DNA of 64,000 bases from Trichoplax sp. H2 (GCA_003344405.1 NOWV01000073.1:124001-188000), one strand, 5' to 3'; shown: positions 41,841 to 55,115, numbered from the stretch's first letter. A program made the numbers and translations. The notes: a model not told the origin generated them from the sequence alone.

Positions 41841-42845
41841 GCGAGATTTTATTGCCTTGGCATAACACCAATAACGATCCACTCACTCACTACTCTCTAC
41901 GTCTGCTTCACGATGGCTGCAGTCTATCTGTCATGAAAAATTCTACCTACAAATTCGCGATTTGCAGCAACAAAAATCTCCAGCGCGTTCTACTGACAAA
42001 TCTTCATTGACACTCTATTATTATGATCATCAAGGGCAACAACGACCACAGTATGACCGTTAAGGCCACCCAGGGCAACAACGTAAACCACAGTGGCACA
42101 GTATGACCGTAAGCCTGATCTCGACTTGTGTCGAGATCCGGTATGGTACGGAAATGTACCGTGCACAGTGTACAGTGTACAGTGTACAGTACAGTGTACT
42201 GGACTCTCAAAAACCATGTCACCCGTCAACCCAGCGAGATTTTATTGCCTTGGCATAACATGAAGGGCGATCCACTCTCTACGTCTGATTAACGATGGCT
42301 GTAGTCTATCAGTCATGAAAAATTCTCTATTTGCAGCAACAAAAGTCTCCAGTGTGTTCTACTGACGAATCTTCATTGATACTTTATTATTATCATCAAG
42401 GGCAACAACGTAAACCACAGTGGCACATTATGACCGTTAGGCCTGATCTCGACACAAGTCGAGATCAGGTATGGTACGGTACTGTACCGTGTCTAGTGCA
42501 CAGTGTACAGTGTACTCGACTCTCAAAAACCATGTCACCCGTCAACCCAGCGAGATTTTATTGCCTTGGCATAACATGAAGGGCGATCCACTCTCTACGT
42601 CTGATTAACGATGGCTGTAGTCTATCAGTCATGAAAAATTCTCTATTTGCAGCAACAAAAGTCTCCAGAACGTTCTACTGACGAATCTTCATTATACTCT
42701 ATTATTATCATCAAGGGCAACAACGTAAACCACAGTGGCACAGTATGACCGTAAGCCTGATCTCGACTTGTACGGTACTGTACCGTGTCCAGTGCACAGT
42801 GTACAGTACAGTGTATAGGACTCTGAAAAAAACATGTCACCCGTG
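41841..42845. repeat. Three-copy tandem array, units about 393, 316 and 296 bp
   Basis: Each unit opens with GCGAGATTTTATTGCCTTGG (starts 41841, 42234, 42550). It continues through a TCATGAAAAATTCT word, GCAGCAACAAAA, an ACTGA(C)AAATCTTCATT-like word and a CAAGGGCAACAACG word. It ends with a hairpin-bearing GTAC-rich tail and ACCATGTCACCCGT. The first unit has extra sequence and the third has lost part of the hairpin. Open frames on both strands over this array are repeat by-products. Confidence 0.92.
42443..42471. repeat. Hairpin inside the second tandem unit
   Basis: CCTGATCTCGAC and GTCGAGATCAGG are exact reverse complements around a 4-5 base loop. The first unit carries a slightly decayed copy near 42115-42142 and the third only the left arm. 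Confidence 0.75.
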
Positions 42846-44588
42846 AAATTGTCCTGCTCATATTAATGGCGATATTAGCAATTGGACGTCCTTAGGGAGA
42901 TACAATTTCTATATCTGGACAGCAGAGAGTACTCCAAATGTTTTTTACTACACATCGGCAGCGTAAATCGCTAGCCTCAAGTACTCTATCGCTGCCATGT
43001 AGTCCAGGTATGTCCACGATTGTACACTTACAATGTACAGTAGTAAAGACCCCCCCCCCGTATTAATACAGTACTGAAGAACTGTGCTGGAAGAAGACGC
43101 TGCTTTCTGTTATGCTCAACGTCAAAAAGGAATGGCCACAAGTGGTCTTGATAATGTCTTCAATATGTCATTAACCAGTCATTACTTGTCATCCCATATC
43201 GCGCTGTAGAATTCATGTTGGTCCATGCTGCGTTTTTTAGGAAGCTTTCAGTTGGCATGCATTCAAGTTCTACTGTTTCGGATAATATCATACTGTACAG
43301 TGTTGGACACTTTGGGGCTATTTCCAATTTTATCGGGATGGAGGAAGAATTCAGGAAACGGAATGGACTGTACCTGTCCAGTGAGCGAGTGTACCATTGA
43401 CTTTCAAGACTTACCAATGCAGTAGTGTATCTATTAGCGCAAGAATCGATCACGTCCTTGCTCAGAAATCATCGACATACCGTATACAGCAGTATGTACA
43501 GTATATGCCATCACTTGAGCCTGACGTCAATGGCATAGGCACGGATGTCTATTTCGATTTGACTTGATGTTTCAGTTTATTGCCTGTGCTGCAAGATCAA
43601 TTAAAATTCTCAAGGGTTTATTGATCGCCATGCAGTTTCTGTACTAGTCCCTGCCTCAGTGATATACGTACAGTACTGTAGCAAGATTGGTAAACGATGC
43701 TGAACCCCAGAAATTTTTTTATATAGTATACCAGGTGAACGCAACACCCAACAGTACAGATCAGTAATGCGTCAAAGTGGATACTTTGCATAAATGTACT
43801 GTCAACATGTAGCATTTCGACTTGTGTGAATTTAGCAATGTAGTGGATTCGCAGCTTTGTACCTTCTGTTGCTGAATGGTCCATGATTAAAATGCTTACA
43901 AGTCAAATACGGATACGGCATGAATAGTGACCTGCTATCGCTAAATATCAGCTGCTTGCAGAATACGCGTCCATCCAGATTTTAGTAGCTTTATTTATCG
44001 CATTCACATTGCAACTTATGAATCCTTACAACGCAATAATGTATAAGCGCGGCACAAAGGATGGCATCATTGTGTACAGTAAGCGACACTTAATGCATTG
44101 AATTCCTACAATTAAATTCCCTCAATGTTTGAAAAAGTACTACATTAAAATGCGGTAGTTGCAATGAATTAGTTATAACATCAATTAATTGCATGCTAAT
44201 TCAAAATTTTTTTCTTATTTTATATTAGAAGATAATACTCGTATAGAAAGCATAGTCAATTATTGCGTTATGGCATATTCCATTCTTTTTGCACATTTGT
44301 AATTGATCCAAATTGATGATCGCTTAATGTCTGGCCGGCATGACACCATATCTTCGTTCTTATACCATACCTATAGTAAGTATAAACATGATATTTGCTT
44401 GTTAACATGGTCAAAAATTACGCGTATGTACGATAATTACCTATATATTGAATGGGGTAGATACTACATCATTCTAGCCTATACACGATTAATTACTACT
44501 GCTGAGCAGACAGAAAGTGTCACTACAGCAATACTGTACTATGTGTTCTCCGTAGAATTGAAATGTCAGTAACTTCTACAGTATTTTC

Positions 44589-45915
44589 TCAAGTAGGAGT
44601 CATACCGTTAAATCGCTTGCACTGTTTTAGAGCATCGTTGAATCCTTCACATAAAGTAATATCATACTGATTTTGAGCGCATTGTAGAAATTGCTGTAAT
44701 TCCATCTGGCAAGGTTGCTGTTGTTGCATTTGTTGTTGTTGTTGTTGTTGGGGTGGCGCCTCTTGAGCACTATTGCTGCCAGAAAATCCCCCCGTTAAGG
44801 CTGCTCCAGCGACATGGCCCTACAAAGTACGACATCCAAAATTTGTTCAATTGAACATTTACATAGTAGCTAATTGGCTATGATAGCCACAATCGCTGTT
44901 ATATATATATTACTGTACAAAATAAAATAAAATTTATAGTATTTACACTAATTAACGATACTGATCGTGAGTCCGCAGTCGATCTCCAATACTGTACCGT
45001 GTACACAAGCTTGGATAATTTTTAAATGCGCGTATAGATAATTAGTAATGCATGATTTAGTTTATCTATGGTTTACAGTAGGTTTCGTTCATGAATAGCG
45101 GTTTAAATGTACTTCAAGTATAGAGTAATATCGACAAGAAAGTATTTCTTAAAGCCTAGTAGACCACAAGTTGTAGTGTTGTTGGTTTCGCATTGAGGCT
45201 AAATTGCTATTTGGTTTGGGAATGACCAATATGCGCTATCGCGGAAGGCAACAGAATAAGTCATACAATAGAGTATATAAACGTGTCAATTGAGTATTCT
45301 TCTTGCCGATAGTTTGTTCTTGATACGGTTGTATACATTGTGAACTAAAGAGCTTAATTCAGTTTTAAGCCAATTTAGTTGGTCGAATTTTCAGTGAAAT
45401 GGGAGAATTGACTTTATGGTAGTCACAGTCTAAAAGCTGATGTGTCATGGTCTTTTTCTAGTAGTGTACAGTACTGTACTGTACACTACCATCCAGTGTG
45501 TGTCCATCCATGCGCACTGTACAACTTGTGCCATGTCATCTTTCATCATCATTTTCAGCACTACTTTTGCCCCATTGTCAGACTAATGTAATCCATTCCT
45601 ATATTTCAATCCTATCTATTGTAACGTGTGGCGTATAGCATGATGAGCTTAGGAATAACGTTCACTATTAAATTAGTTGAGGTTATCGACTACGGTAGAT
45701 CGCAATTATATCTAGTTATGTTAGCTTGGTTGTATCATTCATCCTACCACAGCAGAACCAACAGCGACTCCAGCCGCTGTTGAAGCCATCTGACCAAATA
45801 GTCCGGGCTGTCTTGGTTGCTGTTGTACTACAGCAGGTTGAGAAGGCTGTGCTGGCCTTGTAGCTGGAACAGAGCTTGTTCGACCAAATCCACCACCACC
45901 ACGTCTGCGAGGCAT
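44589..45915 (-). CDS. CHCHD2: CHCHD2/CHCHD10-type mitochondrial twin CX9C protein, 2 exons
   Basis: Small mitochondrial intermembrane-space protein that supports cristae/respiratory function and stress signalling in animals. Exons are 45915-45748 and 44819-44589, joined in phase 0, giving 132 residues (human CHCHD2 151, CHCHD10 142). The N-terminus is Arg/Gly-rich (MPRRRGGGGFGR), typical of a mitochondrial presequence. QPGLFGQMASTAAGVAVGSA and GHVAGAALTGGFSG form the conserved hydrophobic glycine-rich stretch. A poly-Gln segment encoded largely by CAA repeats then leads into the CHCH domain: C-X9-C (CQMELQQFLQC) and C-X9-C (CEGFNDALKQC). The ancestor of the CHCHD2/CHCHD10 pair cannot be assigned to either paralogue. 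The 0.9 kb intron holds GTAC palindromes. Confidence 0.96.
45461..45489. repeat. 29 bp near-perfect GTAC palindrome in the CHCHD intron
   Basis: The sequence begins GTAGTGTACAGTAC and ends with the complementary GTACTGTACACTAC; only the central base breaks the symmetry. Confidence 0.8.
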
Positions 45916-47642
45916 ATCGGCAAAAATAAAGTTACCCTTTTGTAAAACTAGATGCTAATGGGAGCACAAGAAGTTGAATTTGAAGCAACACGTTGAGGAA
46001 ATGCGTGAACGAAGCGATGGCTGCTCATATGGGTCGTCGCACGGTATCAAGTTTACAGTACCCTATACTGTAGGTGCTGTTCTCAGTACTGTATTATACG
46101 GTACTGTACAGTACAGTACGCACAGTGTAAAATACAGTTCTGTACTGTACTGTACTGTAGAAGAATTACTGTACAGTACTGTACACTGTACAGTACTGTA
46201 CAAAGTAATGACGTACTGTACTGTACTGTACTGTACAAAGTAATGACGTACTGTACTGTACTGTAATCCTTTTGCTTGTTTTTGTTTTTTCCTTTCGGTT
46301 AAGTGAATAGGCCATGTCTATCAATCATAGACTATGATAGAGATATGCATCCTTTGCTGTAAACCACAGCAGTGACCAGAGTAAGTGTGAACTGTATGAG
46401 TAGGCGATTCATGCTCTGATCAGAGCTCAAATCATACTGTGTGTACTGTACTAGTGTACTGTACTGTACGTAGTCACCTAGTGCTACCGTATAAGAAAAT
46501 GGTTGTCTTTTCAGCTATCAAGTTTTACCACCAGTTACAGTACTGTACTGTACTGTACAGTACTTGCACGGACTTCTACAGTACATGTACTGTAATGTCA
46601 ATTTCGAGAGTCCAGCCTACCGTACGGTACTGCGCAGTAGCAGACATCTCCTCACCTACTGTACTGTACTGTACGTAGTCACCTGGTGCATCTTCAGACT
46701 TGCTATACTGTACGGTGCTGCGCAATACTAGGCATTTCCTCGCAAGCGATTGGGGCTGGTCCTGTAAACTTTCGAAATATGTCTGGTAGGTGACAAAGTT
46801 GCTAGAACTAAATTCATTGTTACATCTTTCTTTCCAATGGCGAATATTCATAGTATTGCATTCATTCTATAATTATACAGCGTTTATGTAAAAATGATTG
46901 GTTCAAATATCATGTCTATTGTATCCGATCACTGCATCAAGAGAGCGCTTCTTCGTAGCATTCATACTGCATTCATCTCCGTTCTGACGAACAGCAATTC
47001 ATGCATTGAATTGAATTAAATCCATAGTTAGCATTAAAATAACTCTAGTCTAAAAATCGAAATCCAATCTTGCTACCATCAAATTGTAAACATGTGTATA
47101 GTACTGTAGAGGGTTAGCTAGTTATGCTTCTAATGTGTACCCAAAGCTTTGAAAAACACTATCTCGACCTTAGCGCAGGTGTACCAGTGATAGCGTCAGC
47201 TACACCTATGTAATTTTCCACCGGTCGATACGTACAACGATATTCGCCAACGTACACCAGCTTATCCTATGGTAGGTATGACTTATTGCACTAAAGCAAC
47301 TAGCACTAAATACTTGAAATGAAATCATCAAATGATCCGTGTGTCGAGACATTCTCATAGGAGACACTGGAGTCAATGATTGATAACATCGACGATTACA
47401 TTATAGATTAGAATACGCGTCTTTGACACTCATAGGATGTAACCTACAGTATCTCCAATAGCCCTTGCGGTCATCAAACTGAAAATTCAATACCTACTAT
47501 TATTACAGTATTGTAGTATCACAAAGAGTCAATTGGTGAACATAAAAGCAACACTTAGCTATTAAAAAGCAAGGTGGAATCGCGCTGATGTAATATCACC
47601 GAATCATCATCAATCATCATGTCATAAATTGTTGATAACGAT
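45916..47642. other. Divergent promoter region between CHCHD and ANKFY1
   Basis: About 1.7 kb between two genes transcribed away from each other, so both promoters lie here. The left 0.8 kb is dominated by TACTG repeats (46050-46710). The remainder shows no exon. Frames at 45974-46243, 46439-46678 and 46576-46851 are made by the repeat. Confidence 0.55.
46050..46710. repeat. TACTG/CAGTA self-complementary repeat clusters with a 35 bp duplication
   Basis: Runs of (TACTG)n and CAGTAC palindromes occur at 46060-46265, 46437-46470, 46535-46595 and 46655-46680. Inside the first, CAAAGTAATGACGTACTGTA and the bases after it occur twice in direct orientation, starting at 46201 and 46236. The tracts can fold on themselves on either strand. 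Confidence 0.88.
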
Positions 47643-50600
47643 ATGTGCAATGTTCATGGTACGTACTGTACTGCCCTGGGTGCAAGGAAGTACGACCTAG
47701 TTGGCAAATAATATGATACCACTGTAGTATTCATGACCATTTGTTTACCATTCTTTAGCTGTGCCTATACCGTTGGCTGATTCACAAAAAGAAGTAGGAA
47801 AATTACAAAATCACTTGTCTTTGCTTCGCCAGCAATATGTCAAGTTGCAAGCTAAACTTTCCAAAACTGAAGAGAAGTATAATGCCTTGCTAGCAGTCCA
47901 TGGCGGCGATGGAAAAGCCAATACAAACTTTCAACTTCAATTAATCAAACAAGTTGGTGATTTATATAACACTGAAGATTACAGGTAAGCCTGCGGCTGT
48001 ATCCAATACCATCATCGAATGAAACACATCGCTACGTTACGTTAATAGAAGTATAAAAAGATTCAAGATAATAACTTAGTGTAATCAAGCAAGTCGTTAA
48101 CAAAGCTACATTTATTGAAATGTATTGAACGTAATCATATTATCCGTCTTTTAGCGATATAGCCATCCGTTATAAGGGTGGTCAGCTATTTGGCCATAAA
48201 CTGGTGTTAAGTATTCGTTCAACAGCTTGGTCTGAACGCCCACTAAGCGAAATTCAACAATTGGATATTTTCGATTTTCGAGAAGATGTTGTCCGCTGCT
48301 TATTTCAATGGGTATACAAAGATGTAGTCCACTTACCTAACGATAGTGACGACGATTTTACGCTGCAGTTAGTTGCTGCAGCCAATAAATTTGTTTTGAA
48401 TAATTTAAAAGAAAAGTAAGTCTATCTATAACTTTTGTTATGCAAAAACATTAAGATAGTCAATGCAAGTGTTTGATGCAGGATTGGAGTATTACATGTG
48501 ATCTCACATCAATCGATTGCAATAATCAAATCATGCCATAACAAGAAGGCTAACGGGTAACTTTTCTCAATGATACTCCACTATAGATGTGAACAAGCAT
48601 TGATGTCCCATGTAACGGTCAGCAACTGTATTCGATATTATCAAACAGCCAATGATATCGGTGCTATGGAATTAAAAAACTATTGCGCTGAGCTTATAGC
48701 CAATCATTGGGTGAGAGCACTTTATTAAGACTAGAGCTATAACATGTTCTATCTTCAGCTGTAGTGTTCATGATATTTGTAGACATCATTTCATACTGCA
48801 CTGCTATATAAAGTTTTTCTTTAATATGCAGGATGATTTCGAGACTGCCCATTTTGAATTGATTAGAGCGGAGCTAGTTTACGAAATGTTTAAAAATAAA
48901 TCTCGCTACCCATTGCATATGGCTATTAAACATAAACGCGAAGATGTCGTCTTTATTTACCTGGTTGAAAATAGCGTCAGCGTAAGTCATTTTTTTATCT
49001 TGTCACTGACGATAACCTTACAAAGCCAAGCCTACGTTATTTATTCTAACCTTTTTTATAAAGGAATGAATAATTTAAATTATTTTGCATTTTCAGCTAT
49101 CTCGAACTCTTAATGAACGGGATGAGACTTCAAAGATTACACCATTAGGCTTAGCACTTCAACTGAAGCAGGAAGCTATCGCTAAACAATTAGTAGCTCA
49201 TGGATGTGATGTAAACCTACCTGATGACGATGGAAAGTGTCTATTGCATCATGCTATCGAATGTGATGATGATTATGGTGCTTGTTTCCTTATCGAAAAC
49301 GGTGCAAATGTTAATTATCCGACTATAGTTACAAAAGATACACCTTTGCATTTGGTTTGCTCAAAAAAACCAAAATCCCAATCAACCAAGATTATACCTG
49401 GAACTGATTTGCTGTCCATGGATATTTTAACTTTCAGCGGTGGCATGGATAAAGTTACAACGGACTTAATTAATAAAGGCTGTAATGTAAATGCGCAAGA
49501 TTGCCTAGGAAGGTATTTTCAACATTTTTACATTTACCCTTGGCGATAATTTAATTAAATATCGGTCAACATTATTATCCAAATAATCAAAACTTGTAAA
49601 AAGTTTGTTGGTTACTGTGCGTGTCTAAGCCTTTTACATTACCTTTAGAACGCCCTTACACAAAGCAATTGAAAGTGATAATGAAAATGCATTTGAATCG
49701 ATATTATCAAGTGGCCAACGGTAATTCTATTACACTATCAGAATTATTAACGTAACATAAACATAGTATACAGTATGTATATAATCTGTTAGCGTTAACT
49801 ATTAATCCATTCTCTTTTTATTATTATTTATGCAGGCCTGACTTAACGATTCGTGATAGTAATGGACGAACAGTGTTATGGCTTGCATTAACTCACTTAC
49901 CAAAGGATGTAAACCAACATGAAGGTTCATTCGCAGCTAAATTATTACGACATGATTGCAGTCCTGATTATATTGATCCATTATCCGGCAATTCATTACT
50001 ACATGCTGCAGCTGCCAGTGGACTAGAAACTGCTGGATTGTTTCTTGTTTCACATCATGCACAAATGAATATTATTAATAGTAGTGGTGAGACCCCTTTG
50101 CACATTGCAGCACGAAATGGCTTAGGAGATTTAGTTGCGACATTGTTATCGATGGGTGCTGACCCCAATGTAGCTTCCTATCCATCACTATCAGGTTTAG
50201 ATGATGTTCATCTTGGTCTTGAGGTAGACGGATCGAAGGATGTTAACACTACCGCCAAACAGGAATCAGTTGTTGCGGTACCTGAGTGTGGTTTAAGAAC
50301 ACCTTTACATTACGCAGTTTTAAGTAAAAGGGTGAATGTTGTGAATTGTATCTTGAAGCACAAAGGTTAGTATCTACATTTGTAATCATCGCTAAATGTA
50401 TAATATGATGTAGTCTTTCGTTGAAATCGGTGTATGAAGCATAGAGGATAGCTTTAAATATTTAACAATCTATTATTTTGACATTTTTAGCAAACACAAT
50501 GTCATTTGGCAACAGTGGTCTTGTTATTTCTCCTAATCTTAATGTGAGAGATGAAAAAGATCAGACGCCATTGTCTCTAGCTGTTTGGATAAGCGAATAT

Positions 50601-53386
50601 GACATAGCAATAGACTTATTAAGAGCCGGGGCAGATATAGAATGCCAGATGTCTAATGGTCTTACATTGCTGCATTGCTGTATCTTGCGTAATGACTTAA
50701 CTGGGGCTATATTTTTATTGCGTAATTCTGCTCGAATTGATATAAAGTATGAAGCTTATGACCTACACGATATTAAGTCTTATAGCCACAGAAAATGATT
50801 TTTAATTAAGTAAAGATTATTATTGTGCTCAATAGGACTAAACAAGATAAAACGATATTGCAAATGGCAATTGAAAAAGAGCTAGGACCTGTCGTCGAGA
50901 ATCTTTGCCAACTCGGTGCTGACGTTAACGGGGCTGATAAAGACGGAAATACACCGTTATGGATGGCTATTCGCAGCAAACAGTTTGACATAGCCTCGAT
51001 TTTGGTACAGCATAAATTAGTTGTATAACTTGTAATTATATCTCTGTAAGTGATTATATTCTAAAGACTGTATTGAATTATATGTTATTGTCATGTTTTA
51101 AAGGTACAAAATAGATGTGATACCAATGCTTGGTGTATTGGACCTAACGGTGGTAAAATAAATCTACTGCATCGAGCTATTTCTAGTATGGATGAAGAGG
51201 CTGCTTGTTTCTTGGTACGTAGTGGCTCGGACATCAACACGCCATGTCTTATAGCTTCTAATGATGGCAAGCAAATAACTAGTCCTCCTTTACATCTTGC
51301 TTGTAGAGCAAGTATGGATAAATTGGTGCAAAGTCTATTTGAACATGGTGTTGATGTAAATACTCAGGTAATATCACGTTGAAAATGTTATGCAATCTTA
51401 ATAGCTTTAATAATTATTTTAAGTTACGTGGAGTAGCTAATATTAAATTATATAACAAAACATGCTTTTTCAGGATACTATTGGTCGTGCTGCAATCCAT
51501 ATTGCAATTGAGAATAAAGATGGATTTATAACTTCTTTTCTTTTGAGTCATCCAGCCATAGACCTTAGTATTCGCGATAGCAGTGGTCGTACACCTTTTG
51601 CTGTTGCCATGACTAACAAAGATACCACGTCGGCCTCAACTATTCTTGCAAGAGATCCAACTGCTGCTGATCAGGCAAATACAATAATAATACTTGAATA
51701 TTCTTAATTTAATATATTTTTTTATTATTTACTGATTTAACGTGAAAACTGATACACTATATCTGTAAAAATTTTTACCTATAGTTTGATAGCCGGGGTC
51801 GAAATTTCATGCATATAGCCGTATTATCTGACGATAATGACGCAGTGGCTTTCTTAGTTGGTGTAAATGCTAATCTAAATTCAAAAACAAGAAATAGTGA
51901 TCAGAATGCTCCTCTACATTTAGCTGCTATACGAAATTCCGAGAATATTTGCCGAAGTTTGGTAAATTAACAATTAGCTACAATATTTTATTTTTTGACT
52001 TACTTAATTGAGAATTTAAAATACTACCTTTCTTTCGTAGCTTCAAGCTGGAGCAGACGTTAATGCGATTACAGGAGCTAGTGAAACGGCTTTGCATCTG
52101 GCAGCTACTCATAACCACACGAATGTTATAGAAATTTTGTTAGATTTCCAGGCGGATTGGAACAGAGTTGATGGCGATGGTAACAACGGTAAGACTTCAG
52201 TATAGTTGTATTCAATATTTCATTCTGCACTATTTTTTCTTACTAGAGATGATATTATTGTATTAGCTCTTCATGTTGCGGTACAAGAAGGAAATTTAGA
52301 AGCAGTTGAGATGTTGATGGATAAAACACAAATTGACATCAATGCTGTAAACAGAAAGTAAGCCTAAAGAATTTTTTTTGCAATGTTCTAAAACTTTATT
52401 TAATAAAACTTTTGAAAATTTCAGGGGTCGAACGCCATTAATAGTTTTAGCAAAATATGGTCAAGATCAAGCTGTTAGTTTATTTAGAATCTTAAAAGAC
52501 TTTAGCCTTGGATTACAACTAGATGCTGTCGATCCCGATGGTAATACCGGTAAGACTGTAATAATATCATAACGCTTAATGTATTTAAGGAATGTGCATT
52601 GTTGTCCAAGTTATAGAATTGAGATGTTATCTTATCTTTGTGACAGCTTTATATTATGCATACTGCAACGGCAATGGGAATTTATGTAAAGTTTTAGTTC
52701 AAGCTGGAGCTCGCATCGCAACGGTAAATGCATATGGAGACTCGATATTTAATTTTCAAACTGCGACAAAGAAATTGCTTCATACCTTACTAGGTAAGTA
52801 TTATAGTTATAGTTCGTTTATGTATATATATGTTACGTATACATTAACAATTAATACAGTATTATACAATTAATGTGATAATATATAAACCAAGGTTGCT
52901 AATGAATCTATGCATACATTAGCAATAGTTGAAATTGCTTTTATCCTTTGCCGTGTTAAACTTCTATTTGATGGTCTAGTCATTTTTTGTAATTATTATT
53001 TTATAGATATGATAGATAGAGAACCTGCATGGATCGATGGCACTCATTGTCATAACTGTATGGCAAAATTTACAGTTACAACTCGAAAGCACCACTGGTA
53101 TTATGATACCTCTTATGATACTTCTTGTACTAACGAGAGTTTGTCTTGATATTCTGATAAAATAACTTTGTACAGTATATTAATTTAACCTTGTAGTTAT
53201 GTTATAAAGTACCTACCTGTAAGAGCTTTTTTAACTGTAAATTTATTAATGCTTTTCAGTCGCCATTGCGGTCGTGTCCTTTGTGGAAAGTGTTCGTCTC
53301 GTCAAGTTCCTATTCTCAAATTTGATATTGGAAAAGCTGTCCGTGTTTGTGAAGTTTGTGCAAATGTACTGACTCAAAGCGAATGA
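47643..53386 (+). CDS. ANKFY1: Rabankyrin-5 (ANKFY1): BTB, ankyrin-repeat and FYVE protein, 19 exons
   Basis: Rab5 effector on early endosomes and macropinosomes; the FYVE finger binds PI3P. Exons: 47643-47658 (inferred start), 47759-47984, 48155-48415, 48587-48710, 48832-48981, 49097-49512, 49649-49720, 49836-50365, 50491-50746, 50836-51015, 51115-51367, 51474-51674, 51785-51961, 52041-52188, 52267-52357, 52425-52549, 52647-52793, 53007-53097, 53260-53386. All phases agree: about 1196 residues (human 1169). N-terminal coiled coil (KLQNHLSLLRQQYVKLQ), BTB domain about 78-185, some twenty ankyrin repeats about 250-1060, and FYVE from about 1125 with TRKHHCRHCGRVLCGKC and VRVCEVC. Two introns lack a GT donor: 51016 starts ATTAGT and 51675 starts GCAAAT; homology and phase force both. 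The 16 nt first coding exon is a prediction. Confidence 0.96.
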
Positions 53387-55115
53387 TGAAATACGTAATA
53401 AACACTACGTTCAAAAAATTGAACAGAATTTTACAGTATTGGCATTGGATAGTGTTCTGACAGATCAATTATCTGAATACATTCATAAATTTAGAATGAA
53501 ATAGGATCAATTTGTACCAATTTTGATAATTATTATTTAACTTTTCTTTAATCCTTCCAGTCATATCCAATAAATCTTTAACCAGCAGGACTAACTAACA
53601 TTTCCTATATCAAGCAATTGTACAAATAAGGCTAAACTTATTACTACTGTTATGAATTTCTGCCGATCGACCTTTAGGTACAACAAAAATTGTTTATCAT
53701 TTATGACTACTTTGCAGTTAGTTAATTTCTGACAGATGTTTATCTAATTTAGTACTGTTACACAGTACGATATCGTTCTGTTTTCAATTTTTATTAGTAC
53801 AGTATATTTTGAATACTTATATACTGTATATACGTATATATATCTTATGTAATTGCGGGTTTACTAAAATAAACCATAAAATTAATTTTTATCCCAAAAA
53901 ATTATCTTTATTTGCTGGTCATTTCAGTTGGCAACGGAGCGATGACATATGAAAATATGAAATCTTAACTACTGTACGAAGATAGGTAGTTATGACCCGA
54001 TATAAGTGTAGATGCATCGTTAATATGTGGCAAGAACAGAATTGCCAATAGTATGCAAAGCGAATTGATAGTGCTTACTGTACAGTATATACAAAAGCAA
54101 GCTTGATAATCAAAAAATGCTGCAACAATTACAACTAAATATGAAATAACATTGATAAGTGCAGTACGTAATAATCTATTTAGCTACTTAGATCACAAAT
54201 TTACAACACAGATATTTTGTCAGGAATTACGATTTATTGTGATTGTACGAAAATAGAGTTATCTTTCATAGCAATCCTACTTGAAATCCGAAGCTAATGC
54301 TAACGATGGCACTAAGCTTCAAACAATAGTAAAAACATATCGTTGAATCTGAACAATCGACTGCAATCATGTAAAATTAATCTATTTAGTAATTTAAAAA
54401 GGTAATTTTGAAATCACTTAAATAATGTATTAGAATTTATTAAGCAATATTAGGAAAATCTTAGTATATTACACGCAAGGGATGATATCAAAAAATTGTG
54501 ACCTATTGGGGCAATATTGCAATAAATCAGTGCAGAGTTAGCACAATTAATAGCAGTAAGAATCAATTTTAATAAAACAGCGTCAAACTTTTCAAGACTT
54601 AAGGTTAGGCGGATATCTCTCTGAGCTATACTCTAACAATATTCGCACTCCCTTTTTGGTTCGTTATCAAGAATTAATTTTATCGGATACGCACACGAAG
54701 GAAAGTTACATTTTGATGAAATTTATAAATTAAGTCAAAGCTGTTGATAAAAGGTCTTTAGACTGTAAAATAGAGATAATCAACGAATTAAATAATTATT
54801 GCATCTATAGCTCATCTGTACATATCTCATTGACGGTCGGGTAACTATAATTATTTCAATTTAACAAGATTGCCAACTACACCCGTACATTTATTTATCC
54901 CAGTCATAGTTGGCAATACGATCTTCCCGTATATACCTGACTGTTACTTCCATATAATAATTATTGTAATAATAATCTAATAGCGTAAAAAAAAATTGAT
55001 TTTAACTGCTTTTAAATTAATTCATGCAAGAATGAGTCCATCATGAATAATAAAATAAATTTAGTAATATCATAGCTAATTCTATTACACTACACTAGTT
55101 ACTATCGATATATCG
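53387..55115. other. Intergenic space between convergent ANKFY1 and PHETA
   Basis: About 1.7 kb with both 3' ends. An AATAAA-type signal follows ANKFY1 near 53868 (AAATAAACC) among other AT-rich words. I see no exon and no long repeat. Confidence 0.5.

Larger units (their letters stand above)
40609..44588. other. Repeat-rich interval between CHCHD and GIT
   Basis: About 4 kb with the GIT promoter/5' leader at the left and the CHCHD 3' end at the right, and no supported exon. It contains a G-run (40467-40478, just inside GIT intron 1), a C12-A11 run (41647-41669), two strong palindromes, a three-copy tandem array and many GTAC words. The open frames at 41801-42861 come from the tandem array. 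Those at 43160-43884 and 44303-44572 have no recognisable content. Confidence 0.5.

Noticed and set aside
41801-42861. Several 70-82 residue frames on both strands
   Set aside because: All are produced by the three-copy tandem array and recur with it.
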